A stretch of 64,000 nt of DNA, taken from Adiantum capillus-veneris. Lineage: Eukaryota; Streptophyta; Polypodiopsida; Polypodiales; Pteridaceae. The position numbers and the translations under genes are program-made. Positions within the stretch are counted from its first letter, which is position 1, and the number at the start of each line of letters is the position of its first letter. Below are positions 43,621-56,484 of this stretch, one piece after another. The DNA is taken from positions 100,855,587 to 100,919,586 of the forward strand of contig CM043966.1 of NCBI GenBank assembly GCA_014529385.2, read 5' to 3'. The notes under the pieces were generated by a model. That model had not been told where the DNA came from and made no database searches. It worked only from the letters and a program-made list of their open reading frames with translations.

Positions 43621-43692
<72 letters not shown>
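43118..43692. repeat. (AG)n tracts mixed with ACCGGTATGAT minisatellite
   Basis: AG runs lie at about 43130-43200, 43422-43460 and 43625-43691, with an AC run at 43304-43325. Between them are units such as GACTGGTATGATACCGGTAT and ATACTGAGAAGTGAC. The block forms the junction between the captured-gene segment and the truncated gypsy2 gag. Confidence 0.85.
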
Positions 43693-43693
<1 letters not shown>

Positions 43694-44519
43694 CTTGTAT
43701 ACTCGCCTTTGTGAAGAGGTTTGGTGGAGGCACAACCTCGGAGAAGCTATGGAAACTATTGACAAAATTGAAGCAGGGAGGTCTGCTAGAGTATGCCACC
43801 TATGAGTCCATGTTTGTGGATTTGTGGGAGAGATGGGTTGCCTCACTGGAGGAAGGCAAAGGAGTGCCTAATTTTCTAAAGAAGGACCGTTTCATTGCTG
43901 GCCGCTTAGAGAGAAGGTGAAGGGAAGGTTTCCTGCAACGTATGAGTTGGCAGTAGAAGTAGCCCGCCTTAAAGACAAGAAGCTGCGCATGCAAGCAAGA
44001 GTTAACAAGTCAGAGGAAACAAGCTCGGTCCGACCAACCCTAGTGATTGCAACAGCCATTCATAGAGCCCAACCACAAGAGGCATTAGAGGAGCAGCAAG
44101 ACCTGCTGAGTCACATCACTACCCAACTAGAGAGTGTATCTGTGCATCTGGTGCAGCAATGGCATGCACCTGTCAAAAATTCAGATCAAGGAAGAGGACA
44201 ACGAAGGCAAAACCAAGAGTACCACTGCTATAGTTGCGGGGAAGACTGCCATGGTATGTACTATTGCCCACATCCAAGGAGGCAGAATTTCAATAGAGGA
44301 GGGAGACAAAATCAAATCTCTCCACCAAGGGCAAGACCACCACCATTCAGGCAACCACGGCCGATTCCACCGGTCCAAATCCTTCAACCACTTGTACAAC
44401 AACAACAACCACTACCACCTCTTATTCCACCACTACCCCCACCACTTGTTGTAAATCAAGCGGTGAGTGTCATTAGCTTGGAAACTGAAGGGAAGGCAAA
44501 GGTAGAAGAATCAATTTGA
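43693..44519 (+). pseudogene. gypsy2 gag, 5' truncated
   Basis: Sequence resumes mid-gag after the AG tract: FVKRFGGGTTSEKLWKLL and YESMFVDLWERWVASLEE, with FLKKDRFIAG near 43880. A frameshift at about 43917 leads into the frame 43917-44519. That frame contains a full zinc knuckle YHCYSCGEDCHGMYYC near 44220 and a Gln/Pro-rich tail. The start of gag, the primer binding site and the end of the left LTR are not present. Confidence 0.8.
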
Positions 44520-44552
44520 GAGAAGCACAAAGGGAAGGAAAAAATAGGATAA

Positions 44553-45650
44553 GTGGATGCTATGGGAGTGAAGCGTGCCAGGCACAAAGAAGCCTCTCAA
44601 AAAGAGGAAAGGATGAAAGATAAAGGTGAGTCTAGCAAGCAAGCAGCTAAGCCACGATGGAAGATAGACATCGTGGATTTCTTACTAGGTGAGTATGCTA
44701 AACCCTATGACTTAGTTCAGGATGTGTTGATGCAGGTCCCGAAGATAACTTGGCCCCAATTATTGCACCTTGCACCAAGAATGAGGAAGTAATGGACGAA
44801 GATGGTGAGTACAAGGAAATCAAAACCAAGGATAACTGGGGCTATCTCTGGGAGGAATCTCGATCACATCCTACCAACCATGGATGCCCACATCAAGGGG
44901 CAGAGAATCTCAAACGTCTACATAGATGGTGGCGTGCAAATATGTGTCATGAGTGAAAAAATGATGTACCATCTAGGTCTAGAAGTAAGTAGGCCGGCAC
45001 CCTACCGAGCCAAAATGGCAAACAACGTAAGAGTGAAATGCGTAGACATTGTAAATGCGGTCAAAGTGAAAGCATTCAATACAAAAGTGGAGGTAGACAT
45101 TTTTGTCATGCCACACAAAGGGGAGGGCTACCCTATCATTCTTGGGAGACCTTGGCTCATGGCTATGGAAGCTAAGCAAGACTGGAGCACCGGAATGATT
45201 CAGATGAAGGACGCTAAAGGGAAGTCCATATTCTACGACATGAAAACTACGAAGCAACGCAACATGATCTTGGAGGCTTTAGAAGATGAGTCCACCAGTG
45301 ACTATTCATCTACCTCAAGAGAAGAGACAACAACAACTAATGAGAGTGATAGTAGCATCGAAGTGATGGGGGTCATCCTCAATGACCCAAAGAGTTTGAC
45401 ACAATCTGAAGCACCCCCGACGAACCAAGAGGAGTCGTCAGGTACGCAATCCTTAGAGGATGCAGGTAAGTTACAACGGATGCTCTCAAAAGAGTCAACC
45501 GATGAAGAGAGGAAGGAGTATGTCTCCATGCTAGGTAATTTCACTACACTCTTCATTGATGGCTATGATAAGATCACAGGAATCACAATAGTGCAACAAC
45601 ACATAAAACTCAATGAAGACAGTAAACCCATAGTGCAGAAGCTCAGGAGA
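44553..45650 (+). pseudogene. gypsy2 gag-pol linker and protease
   Basis: DVLMQVPKITWPQLLHLAP near 44720 is a conserved block before the protease in plant gypsy elements. The protease reads NVYIDGGVQICVMSEKMMYH (D-G-G at the active site) with PIILGRPWLM as the second block. A Ser/Thr/Glu-rich stretch then leads to the RT start (VQKLRRLGV). Frame changes near 44790 and 45655 break it. Confidence 0.75.
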
Positions 45651-46730
45651 CTTGGAGTGTTGAATATAAGCCTCTCAATGCATCCACAAAGAGGGATCAC
45701 TTTCCCCTCCCATTCCAAGATGAAATTTGCAATGAAGTGGCAGGGCATGAGCGCTACACAGCATGTGATGGCTACTCAGGATACTTCCAAATCAGCATTG
45801 CGGAAGAGGACCAGAGGAAGACAACCTTCATCACACCTTGGGGATGCTTTGCTTATAGAGTGATGTCTTTTGGTCTCACCAACACTCCGGCCACATTTTA
45901 GCGCTATGTGACCTTTGTTTTCCAACCCTACTTTAGAACATCAATACGGGTTTTCATATATGATTTTTTCATCTATAGTTCACAAGCCCTCCATTTAAGC
46001 AAAGTCTATGATGGCTTAACCAGGCTGCAAACCTTGGGTGGCCAGCTCAACGTGGATAAGTGTCACATTGGTGAGATCAAGGTCACTCTCCTTGGCCATG
46101 TAATTTCAGAAAAAGGAATTGAGGCTGACCCTAGCAAGATCCAAGCTTTGGTATCTCTGTCATCACCCACCACAGCTAAGCAGTTGGTTTCTTTCCTTCA
46201 GAAGGTAAGATACTTAAGCAGGTTCATTCACTTGCTATCTCAAGTGGTTCTCCCTCTACAACAAGTCACCCAGAGGGAAGTTTGCTCATGGAGTGAGGAA
46301 AATGAGGAGCAATTTACCGAGGTGAAGCAAATCCTAGCTACGCTTTCCACCATTTCACCCCCCAAATGGGACGAGACATTCTATGTGAACCCTAGTGTAG
46401 GAAGTGATACACTTGGAGCCGTATTAATGCAAAAGGATCCCCAAAAATTCTTTCATGTATCCTATCTACTTCTCTAGTTGTGTCATGACCCCATCAGAAA
46501 AGGGATTCACAGCAGTAGAACACATGGTTCTCGCACTAATGTTTGCTACCACAAAGTTCCGCTCCTATCTTCTGCCTAGACCCTTTGTAATCCTGACAAT
46601 GGAGGAGGTATTTCCCTATGTAATGCGACACATGGATGTCTCATCTAGGATCTCTAAATGGCTAGTTAGGTTACAAGAGTTTGACTACACCATGCAAGTG
46701 GAAAACTCCACAGGGCTAGTTTAGCGGGAA
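45651..46730 (+). pseudogene. gypsy2 reverse transcriptase and first RNase H
   Basis: RT blocks include ACDGYSGYFQI near 45765, FGLTNTPATF near 45870 and the active-site box as VFIYDFFIYS at 45950-45979. The first catalytic Asp of the expected F-D-D is Tyr (TAT at 45959). The thumb GHVISEKGIEADPSKI and the RNase H (VNPSVGSDTLGAVLMQKD, then KGFTAVEHMVLALMFA) follow. A stop at about 45899 (TAG), a stop at 46476 and a final TAG near 46722 interrupt it. Confidence 0.82.
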
Positions 46731-46779
46731 TACTTACTCACCGCCGCCATTATGAGAAGAAGTTGAAGATCAACCTGAG

Positions 46780-47230
46780 AGCAAGTGAAGAGACACCAAT
46801 GAAAGAGAATCCTAAGCTAGAAGGAGCTTACTCTCTTTTCTTTGATGGAGCATACAAAAGAACAATGGACCAGTCTGTAGCAGCTGGCATAGTCATTTCA
46901 ATGAGCAACATGAAAGGGTATTCTCCATCGGGCAGTTAACACTCCAACAACGAAGTAGAGTATGCAGCTCTAATTCTTGGGTTGGAACAGTGTGTTTCAC
47001 GAGGAATTCAACGCCTAAATGTGTTTGGCGATGATTTACTTTTGATAAGGCAGATAAACGGCACTTGGGTTTGTAAAAATCAGGTTTTACTTGGTCAACT
47101 ACGCCAAGCTAAGGATCTTTTAAGGAAGTTTGAAGCAGTGAAACTATTTCATGTCCCTAGAATAGAAAATCAGGAGGCAGATGCTCTAGCCAAAGAAACA
47201 ATACAAGAATTTCCCGTAGGAGCAATCAAA
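46780..47230 (+). pseudogene. gypsy2 second (plant-type) RNase H
   Basis: LFFDGAYKRTMDQSVAAGIV near 46838, NNEVEYAALILGLE near 46950, and later VPRIENQEADALAKE near 47155 give the Asp-Glu-Asp layout of a cellular-type RNase H placed after the gypsy RNase H. Such a second domain marks the Tat/Ogre lineage of plant gypsy elements. One stop lies in the middle (TAA at about 46937). Confidence 0.78.
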
Positions 47231-48582
47231 CTGAAACTACCCCTCTTCCAAGGTAGTGATGCTATGCCTGATATCATCAGCTTTCTAGATACAGGAGAAT
47301 GTTCGGAAGGGTACACTAAAGGCCAGAAACAGTGGCTGGTAAGGAAGGCTACCATATACCGCCTTGTAAACGACCACTTGTATTGTAAGGGCAAGGATCA
47401 GATCCTCAGGCGAGTGCCAACCTTCACTGAGATCACAGAAATAATTTCAAGTTGCCACGATGGCGTCTGTGGCAGTCATTTTGCTCTAGATATCACCAGT
47501 AGGAAGATTCTACAAGCAGGATACTCTTGACCAAGTTTGAACAGGGATGTACACCATTGGTGTAAAACATGCAAGGCTTGTTAAGTGGCCAGTGATTGCA
47601 CACTAACCTATGAGCCACAGACTCCTATCATCTCGTATGGTCCATTTGAGAAGTGGGGAATAGAGCAATCGGTCTTTTACCAAGGGCCCAATTAGGTAAA
47701 CTGTACATCATAGTGGGTGTAGACTACATGACCCGATGGGTAGAAGCAACAGCCACCACCCGCATTACAGCCCAAGAGGTAGCAAAGTTCATTTTTGAGC
47801 ACATCTAATGCCGTTTTGACACTCCTCTAGAGATAATATCAGATAGGGGACCAGGTTTCAGAGGTGATTTGGTGGGAGAACTGATGAAAAAATTAGGCAT
47901 CACACGCGTACATTCCACACCATACTATCCACAGTGTAATGGTCTAGTAGAAAAGGTAAACGGAATGATCTGCAAAATCATCACAAAGCAGGTGAACAAC
48001 CACACGGATGACTAGGATAAACATCTCATGTTTGCTCTATGGGCCTACCGAACGACGTTCCGAACATCATTATGTTTCACCCCTTTCCATCTAGTTTATG
48101 GGAAGGAGGCAATTCTACCCATTGAGGTACAGATAGCCAGCTTACGAGTCATGGCTAGCCAAATGCAGCGCCCAATTGGAAATCTTCTCAACCACATCCT
48201 GGATCTGGAGAGGCTCTAGCTGGATAGGGAAGAAGCAATCAATCACTATGCAGCGCAAGCAGAACGACGCCGGCTCACCTTCAATCAAGGGCTTAAGGAA
48301 AAGGGCATGTTGGTACTGAGATATGACAACAAATTTGACACCAGAAAAGAAAAGAAATTTCACCCCCGATGGGAAGAGCCATTCATTGTCAAAAAGCGCT
48401 ATGACAACAGCAACTATAAGCTGATGGACGCAGATGGGAGAATTTACAAGACCAGCGTCAATGGATGGAGGCTGAAAAGGTATTTTCTTAGGTTTGATCC
48501 AAAGTTCATGCTAGACATTCCAAAGGAGGGAGAACCCTCTAATTCCACAACGAAAGATGGAGAGGAAGGGTTAGAAGCATGA
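47231..48582 (+). pseudogene. gypsy2 integrase
   Basis: The zinc domain has ISSCHDGVCGSHFALDI and then CKTCKAC near 47558. The core has VGVDYMTRWVEA near 47717, IISDRGPGF near 47830 and YPQCNGLVEKVNG near 47925, which supply the D, D and E residues. A conserved block FTPFHLVYGKEAILPIE follows near 48080, and the C-terminal module HPRWEEPFIVKKRYDN ends at TGA 48580-48582 (after NGWRLKRYF). Stops near 47530, 47585, 47693, 47808 and 48015 kill the frame. Confidence 0.82.
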
Positions 48583-48609
48583 ATGCCTCTAGCCAGATGG
48601 GAGGGCTAA

Positions 48610-49114
48610 TGACGGCCATTTTTCGAAACCGTGACCGCGAGAACCACACCCTAAGGAAGGAAAGGCTTATTACCAAAAGAAGGAAAAAAAATAATAAAAA
48701 AGGCTCTTTACCATTCACCACCCCCCTTATAAGCTTAACCACTAGCGGGGCGCCGCCAGTTCGGCCACACTTCTCCATTATTCGCCAGAAGACGGACTTT
48801 CTTTCTCTCTTACTGCTCGGCTCCGCCAATATTCTCTCTCTCCTACTTTGCCGCTGCATCACCCGGCCCAGTGCACGCATAAGACGCTGATGCCTCTGTC
48901 ACACCCTCTAGCGGGCCTCCACAGATATTGTAGATTCTCCCTCCCTCTCTCTCTCTCCTTCAAAAATTCTTTCTCTCTTTCCCTTTGCTCATCCACACCA
49001 CAGCCCCGACGGGCCGTCTATCCCCATCTTTCCCCTCGTCCACATCCTTCTCGGCCTTATATCCCCCCCCTCTGTTTTCTTTCCCCAACCCTGGCGGACT
49101 ATTGGCCTAATATT

Positions 49115-49161
<47 letters not shown>

Positions 49162-49706
49162 CCCCCTTATCCCCTCACCACCTCACACTTTCTCTCTCAC
49201 TCTCCTTATCCCACGGTGGGAACCCAGCTTAGGTAATCTCTCTCTCTCTCTATATATACTATACCCCCCCTACTTTTCGTTGACTCGGCACCCCTTCCCC
49301 TCTATTTTCGGCCGCTGTCAAACTCTCCCTCTCTCCCTCTCGCTCACACGTCTCCGGACCCAGCCCTCGCGGGCGCAACATACCCCCCCCCCCCCCCCCC
49401 CCCCCATCCTCTCACCCCCCTGCTCACACCCATCCTCTCACCCCCCTCCTCACACCTCTCTCCCTCTCTCCCTCGCGCTGAGCGCGCCCTGCAGGCAGCC
49501 AACACACACACACACACACACTACGCACCTTCTCTCTCCCTCTCCACTCAGCCCATGCAGACACCACTTATCACCCACACACACACACATGCTCCATACA
49601 CACACACACACACTGTGCACACAGTCTCTCTCTCACTCCATCTCTCTCTTCCCCGCCTCTGCGTCGCCCATAGAACCACCAAAAAAAAAAATAAAAAAAA
49701 AATAAA

Positions 49707-49737
<31 letters not shown>

Positions 49738-50898
49738 TAGATATATATATATATATAATACCCACTGCCATTCCCACGCACGCATGTGCATATACATGCA
49801 CACACACGATTACACATATGAATACACACATGCACGCACCCATACATACACACACACACGCATAAATGCACACACATAAAAATACAAGAAAAAGAGAATT
49901 GAACGACTACGACACCACAAACAAAAGAGGATCACCCGGAGCACGCGACACCGACAACAAAAAGAAGAAAGGCATCGAAGGCATGCCCCGACTGACCCCG
50001 AAAAGACGTACGCACTACACCGATGCACCAGCAAGATGCCATTCACCGGCATCACGCGACCACGACACCATTTTCAGTAAACCATAGGTTATTATCATCA
50101 TTTTTTTCAATTTTCACCCAAGCCTTGTAAAAAGATCCCCAACTTGTAAATTTCCCTCTTTCTAAGTGATGGTCACAAAGGCCCACCTAGAGGTTTTCAT
50201 TTTAATAACTCCCAAGACAAAGCAAGGGTCAACCACACCGGGCCCACCGCCTTGATTTGTCTCCCCGATTAGCTTACCGTAATCAAGCCAGATTACCCTG
50301 ATCTAAGCAGCCAACACCTATAAAAGGGCACTAAGAGGTCACTATCAGGGGTGGGGGGGGGCAGTTCATGAGAGGTCAACACTTGGTAGAGTTTAGCTAG
50401 AGGAATTGATGCTATTGGCATCACGGGGAGGGGACTTGTTTGATGGTTTGTTTTGGGAATTGCACCATGTGAAGGGAGCTACGTCCACCTCTCGACTCCA
50501 ATGGTCGATGCACACACACATACACATTCTTGGTAGCAAGTTTCACATCATCAAGTCGTCTTTAGAGAATGCACCAAGTAGATTCATCATCTCTTCTCCC
50601 TATATCTTTATCACCACGGTGTGTCACCTCGCCATAAGGAAGGTCATTGTAAATACGGCAAGAAATAATTCTCTCTCACACCCCTCGAGGGTTTTCATCA
50701 TTTTTCAATGCTCTCTCTCTATGTGTGTGTGTGTGTGTGTGTGTAAGTTCGCGGTGTTCACATCACTGTTGTTTGCGTCCTAGCCGGTCAAAGCTAGGTG
50801 GTGCCTCCTGTTCGATTTACCGTGACCGGCTCGAGGCGTACATTGGCTCGCGATGTTTTAGAGGCCGTCGAGGTCTGGGTATCACTTTGTATCCGTCA
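48610..50898 (+). repeat. gypsy2 right LTR
   Basis: The 2.29 kb LTR starts TGACGGCC at 48610 after a purine-rich stretch (AGATGGGAGGGC) and ends CCGTCA at 50898. It contains C-runs (49383-49405), CA runs, a TA run (49717-49757) and a GC-rich segment. Its first 720 bp match the left LTR on both sides of LINE A4. Confidence 0.85.
50319..50326 (+). promoter_or_regulatory. TATA box of the gypsy2 LTR
   Basis: CCTATAAAAGGGC is a strong TATA match inside the right LTR. Transcription would start about 30 bp on, near 50350. The left LTR lost this region, so the element as it stands cannot start its own RNA from the 5' side. Confidence 0.55.
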
Positions 50899-53150
50899 CT
50901 ACCTACACAAGTTTAGCATGTCCATTTTGCCAAGAAAGCACTAGCATGTTAGTAGCTCTATGATAGTTTCAATGGTGCTGCAGTGAAACGTTATCCCATT
51001 GACCCATATCCCATGATCCATGAAAATAGACAATGGATTTACCAATCAAAAACCACAACAACCTAGACGAACATCTATTTGACTAAGCATGTGTTTGAGA
51101 AAGTGGCCCTTTTTGCCAACATATGTATTTTCAAGTTCAAAATCCCAAGACCTCCTAGGTCATTAGGCAAGGCAACAAAATCCCAAGCAAATCAGGCTTT
51201 AAGAGAGACTCCTCACAAAAATTTAATGAACAAAGATTTGATTCTGAGTAGAGCATTATCGGACCAATCCAACAAAGGCAAGAAATATAAAACATAAGAA
51301 ATAATGATTGATTGCAGAATCCTCACTCGAACATGAAAAGGCCATTCATCACAGTACCATTTAGCAACTTTAACATGAATTCTTGCTTCTACCCATGTAG
51401 TCAATTGTTTAGCAGATACGTCCACACCAATAGGGTAGCCTAGATGTCTGCAGACTGTGACTCTCCCAACCCTTTTCCCTTTCCAAATCAAAGAATTGAA
51501 GTCCTCAACAAAGATATCAGTGAGATTAGATTTACCCCAATTCATTTCAAGACCAACAACCAATGAATAAACACTCAAATAGTTCATACATTTACCATCG
51601 TTAGCATTTTCAGCCTGCAAAAAAGTTAAGGTGTCATCAACACTGTTGGGATGCAGGTGCATGTGCCTTGCCCAATCGCCCATGCTATGAGCACCCGCCA
51701 AACTGACACCTTATTCTTGTGTACATATACAAAGAATAAGGGGTAGCTCATACTAGATTCTTGCTCCTCTCCTTCGTGCACGCACCGCACCCCGCACGCA
51801 CACATACATGCACACGCGCACTGTGTGCTTTGGGATATGACTTTCAGATCCCGATGCGGTTTTATGCGCATTGTATGACTGTGTGGGGCATTCCAAAGAG
51901 CTTTTTTAGCACAATTTAGTGTAGTTTCATGCTATGTATGCATTTGCGGATACCACTTGAGCTATAGATGTAGCTCTTAGATAGTAGGTTTATAGGTTTG
52001 CAACATTTTTTGAATAGGTACACATCCATGGAACCACTCATTCAGGAGTGAGCCAGTTTGTCAAGCTTTTGGCAGTACATGTAGACCTTTTGTGGATCTG
52101 CTTATTGAGAAACCGAGTGTCTATTTTCCATTCAATTTGGTGAGATTTTTTAAGTTTTTACTCAGTTTATAGGGGAAACTTTGTCGGATTTTTCCCAGAT
52201 TCTTGCCATGGTTTATATATATCCTCTATTTTCTCTTTGATGGTTTAGTGGTTGAGTTTACTCCCACTCTAGCAGTTAGAGGTGGATTCCACCCCCAATA
52301 ACATAATAGAGGATGCAAATTTTTCCCTAGATCTCAGTTTTACCATAACTTTAACTACAAAGTCCCATAGAATGGAATCAAAGGCTTTTGCAAAATCCAA
52401 TTGTAGCATGACTACCTTTTGGTTTGTTTTTGGTAGGCCTTAATGCGTAACATCGCTGTCAATATATTATCAAAGATAGATCTGCCCCCGATGAACCCAC
52501 TTTGTGCCTCATGCAAATGTTTCCTAAGAAAGGGTGAGATCCTAATGGCTATTTCCTTAGTCATTTTTTTCATAATACCCATCATTGTTACGGGTCTCCA
52601 ATCTTAAATACCAACATGGAAAGTTTTCTTAGGCAATAGTTTGATGAGCCCTTGTTTCAGTAATGGATCCATGCATTGAGTCTGCCAAATTTTGTTCATC
52701 ACTAACACTATCAATGGATTCAGTTGTTCCCAGAATGCCAATATAAATTCCTTGGTACGACCACACACCCCTCGTGTTTTATCATTGCCCAATTTCTTGA
52801 GGGCCCATAGAATTCTTTCACCTCAAATGGTGCTTCCAATCTTTTGGCATTACATTCCTCAATGCATGGATCCACCACAAAAAGAAATAGCTCAACAACC
52901 TGTTGTCTTTCATAAGACTTGTCTACTTGTTTGCTTAGAATCCCCTCAAAATATCTTGTGCATTCCTCCATGATAAGATCTGGTTTTGATATGGAGTTCC
53001 CATCCTCAGTGGTGAATTTATGAATGCATTCCCTAGCATGCTTGGTCTGTAGTTTTCTAAAAAAGAATTTAGATGCACAATGAACATCCCTAAGATGCAA
53101 GCTTGTTGTGAAACAATTGTGAATCCAAATGATGTCGATAAGAGCCATTT
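50899..53150 (-). pseudogene. L1-B ORF2 (right part): linker and reverse transcriptase
   Basis: On the minus strand, frame 53148-52720 is the charged linker (CASKFFFRKLQTKHARECIH, and EDGNSISKPDLIMEECTRYF). Frame 52792-52604 has GLIKLLPKK. The RT continues with MMGIMKKMTKEIAIR and AQSGFIGGRSI near 52495-52600, then LQKPLIPFYGTL. After a disrupted stretch (51720-52200) with short repeats, frame 51701-51213 has VDDTLTFLQAENA (the YADD position) and GWP-type post-RT sequence. RSLGILNLKIH follows near 51140. It then meets the gypsy2 insertion. Confidence 0.78.
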
Positions 53151-53339
53151 TACATGGAAATGAAGTTTGAAACTAAGTGGCAACCGGCAACCAGGCGCAC
53201 CCAAGTTTACATGGAGACTCCATTAGGTACCTTTTTGCTTTGGAGGGAAGCAAAACAAAAAAACAGGAAGGGGAAGAAGAAAGAGATGGTTTCTTTAAAA
53301 AGCTTCCAAGGGTTTTATCTCACAATATTATTGGAAACT

Positions 53340-53760
<421 letters not shown>

Positions 53761-54020
53761 CTTGAGCACATGGAGTGCTTTAAGTCAATTGGTTGCAACC
53801 AACTCATACTTCTAATAAATTTGAGCTACCCATATCTCCCCGCTCATCAACCAATGAAAATGTACCAAATTTCTACCAGCTTGTCACTCTTGCGCCATGA
53901 TATCAAAACCATGGTTGCCAACAGATCGGATTTGTAGGACCCTTGATTGTTTGCAGCAAGGCAAGTTTTGGCTGGTGACACACTCTGAGGTCACTTTTGG
54001 AGAGCTACTAGGTTTCTAAG

Positions 54021-54073
<53 letters not shown>

Positions 54074-54183
54074 CTACACTGACTTGTCATTCAATATATT
54101 CTGTATGCCTCAAAATGGTGCCATAAGAATTCTCTAGTCTCCCTCTCTCCTTCTCTCCCTCTTTGTCTCATACCTACCAAGTC
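53761..54183. other. spacer, no gene seen
   Basis: It contains a CT tract at 54026-54068 and CT-rich sequence near 54140. No coding region or element body was recognised. Confidence 0.4.
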
Positions 54184-54254
54184 TTGAGAGTCACTACATC
54201 ACATGTAACTTTGGTCCCATGGGTCATATTTGACCTCTGAGGACGATAATAAAA

Positions 54255-54304
<50 letters not shown>
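54184..54304 (+). mobile_element. LINE family A 3' tail fragment (A6)
   Basis: GAGAGTCACTACATCACATG, ACTTTGGTCCCATGGGTCAT and GAGGACGATAATAAAATC followed by (TC)n match the last 75 bp or so of LINE A4. This is an extremely 5'-truncated insertion. Confidence 0.8.
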
Positions 54305-54310
<6 letters not shown>

Positions 54311-54355
54311 ACACACACAAAATAGGTTTTCAATTCAAGAATGGTGGGATCAATA

Positions 54356-54517
<162 letters not shown>

Positions 54518-54739
54518 TATATGATTGAATGTGCACATATCGACGAGATTGAACACTAATGGGATCGTAAACCTAAGCTACAAATTGCTTGCAAAAAAAG
54601 TGACAATAAGTTGTCATTAAGACGTACTAAAATGGTTGATGCTATTCAGGCAAGGCTATCATAATGGGCAGTAGCCAATGACACATGTTGAGAATATCGG
54701 GGGAGTAGTGCAGCTCTCCCCCTGCTATTTCTCTCTCTA

Positions 54740-54940
<201 letters not shown>

Positions 54941-55280
54941 TCTAGCGTTTTGTCTTCCTATTCCCATCGTTGTCGTCCTGCACCCTCTCTGTCTCCCCCT
55001 GGGCGAGAGGCTGCCCTATGGGGGGCCGTCAAGCCACAGCCCTGCCCCCGGCGAGCCCGCGACCAATCTTGCCCCCGGCGAGCCTACCTCTCCCGCAACT
55101 ACAACCTCCTGCTTCTCCCCTCGACGAGCCTGCTTCTCCGCTGGCGAGCCTACTTATCCGCAACTACAACCTCCTACGGCAACAACAGAATGAGACGGCC
55201 TCGTCGTCTGCCCCGATGGCGTGCCTCGACCCATGCTCTGCTTGGAACCACCTAAGGTTATTCAAAAAACTCCCTGCTTT

Positions 55281-55375
55281 GGGTTTGTTCCCACGGCACT
55301 CGATCGTGCCTAGGGTTTGTTCCCACGATAGTCGACCGTGCCTAGGGTTTGTTCCCACGGTAATTGACCTACTCC
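55281..55375 (+). repeat. 32-bp tandem repeat, three units, in element B leader
   Basis: GGGTTTGTTCCCACG begins units at 55281, 55313 and 55345. Each unit continues with a TCGA-centred part (third unit diverged). Confidence 0.85.
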
Positions 55376-55579
55376 GAGAATGAACACTCCTAAGCCCACT
55401 CCTAAGCCCTCCGCAAAGAGCCGACCAAGCTTCATAGCAATCGTAGCATCCCCAAGCAAGCTCACTTAGATTGGATAGCTCCAAATAGCCCTTGATCGAG
55501 TAATGGAGGAGAACCGCGACCTCAAAGCTCGCATTAGCAAGCTTGAGGCACGCTTTGAATCCATGGTCAAGCTTGCCAC

Positions 55580-56437
55580 TGAAGCGGTCCGGGGCGGGCA
55601 ACAAGAGAGGCGACCTCTAAACACCCCTCAAGGCTCCCGTGCTGCTCAATTGGGGCTCGGGCAACCACAAGCACAACACAACAACAAACCCACATCCAAA
55701 CGCAAACAAGATAGGGGCACCACCTAGTTATGGTATGCGAACTAGGACGCAAGAGAGATTTTGGCACAACCAAGAAGATGCACCACACAACACACACAAG
55801 AAACCTCACACCAAGACACACATGAAATGGACCAGAGAGAGCTAGAGCAAAGGGAAGAGAGAGAGGAAAGGATCTTGCGTAATACCTTATTTGTGACTTG
55901 TAAATGGAGATGGTTCGTTATGATGCTATCGTAGAACTTGTACAAAACTCACTCAATGCTTAGTGATTGCTAATCATTGCCAAAACACACACACACTGTC
56001 TTAGGATGTGGGAGTGATTTGTATAAAGGAAAAATATAAGGTTAGAGTATGTACATATTGGCAAAAAATATACTTATGGTGTAAGAGGATGAAAGAAGGC
56101 ATACACAGGTTTAATAAAACACACACCTAAGTATAAATATTTAATTAAAATACCAGAATAATTATAAAAATCTCTATATTTAGGCCATATATATAATGCA
56201 ATATTTACACACAAATGGGCCATAATATTTTTTTATTTTTTTATTATTTTTATTTTTTTGGCTCAACTAGCCCAGTGACTAGCTAGCTGAGGATTTTAAG
56301 AAGATATGGAAAAAGCCCCCTAACTCACACACGCCTATTTACAGTGAAATGGTAGGGATAGCCATAGTGTTTGGTTGAATTTGGTAGGGTGAGGTAGCTT
56401 ACTATGGCAATTATGGAAAGCCGAAAAACGGCTATCA
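55580..56437 (-). repeat. TR-GAG 3' LTR (left)
   Basis: It runs TGAAGCGGTC to GGCTATCA and matches 58964-59821 over its full 858 bp. A purine tract AAGGGGGGGGCTAA (minus strand, 56438-56451) abuts it. Confidence 0.92.
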
Positions 56438-56451
56438 TTAGCCCCCCCCTT
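56438..56451 (-). other. TR-GAG polypurine tract
   Basis: The minus strand reads AAGGGGGGGGCTAA directly before TGATAGCC of the 3' LTR. Confidence 0.75.
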
Positions 56452-56484
56452 AGATAATGGTACATTCATGTACCATTTATCCGA

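Noticed and set aside
48579-49705. Pro/Ser/Leu-rich frames in the gypsy2 right LTR
   Set aside because: They come from C-runs and CT-rich LTR sequence. The left LTR counterpart does not keep the frame.
54970-55255. Pro/Ala-rich frames in the element B leader
   Set aside because: GC-rich leader sequence open in several frames at once, with no conserved motif. It lies upstream of the better supported ORF1 start.
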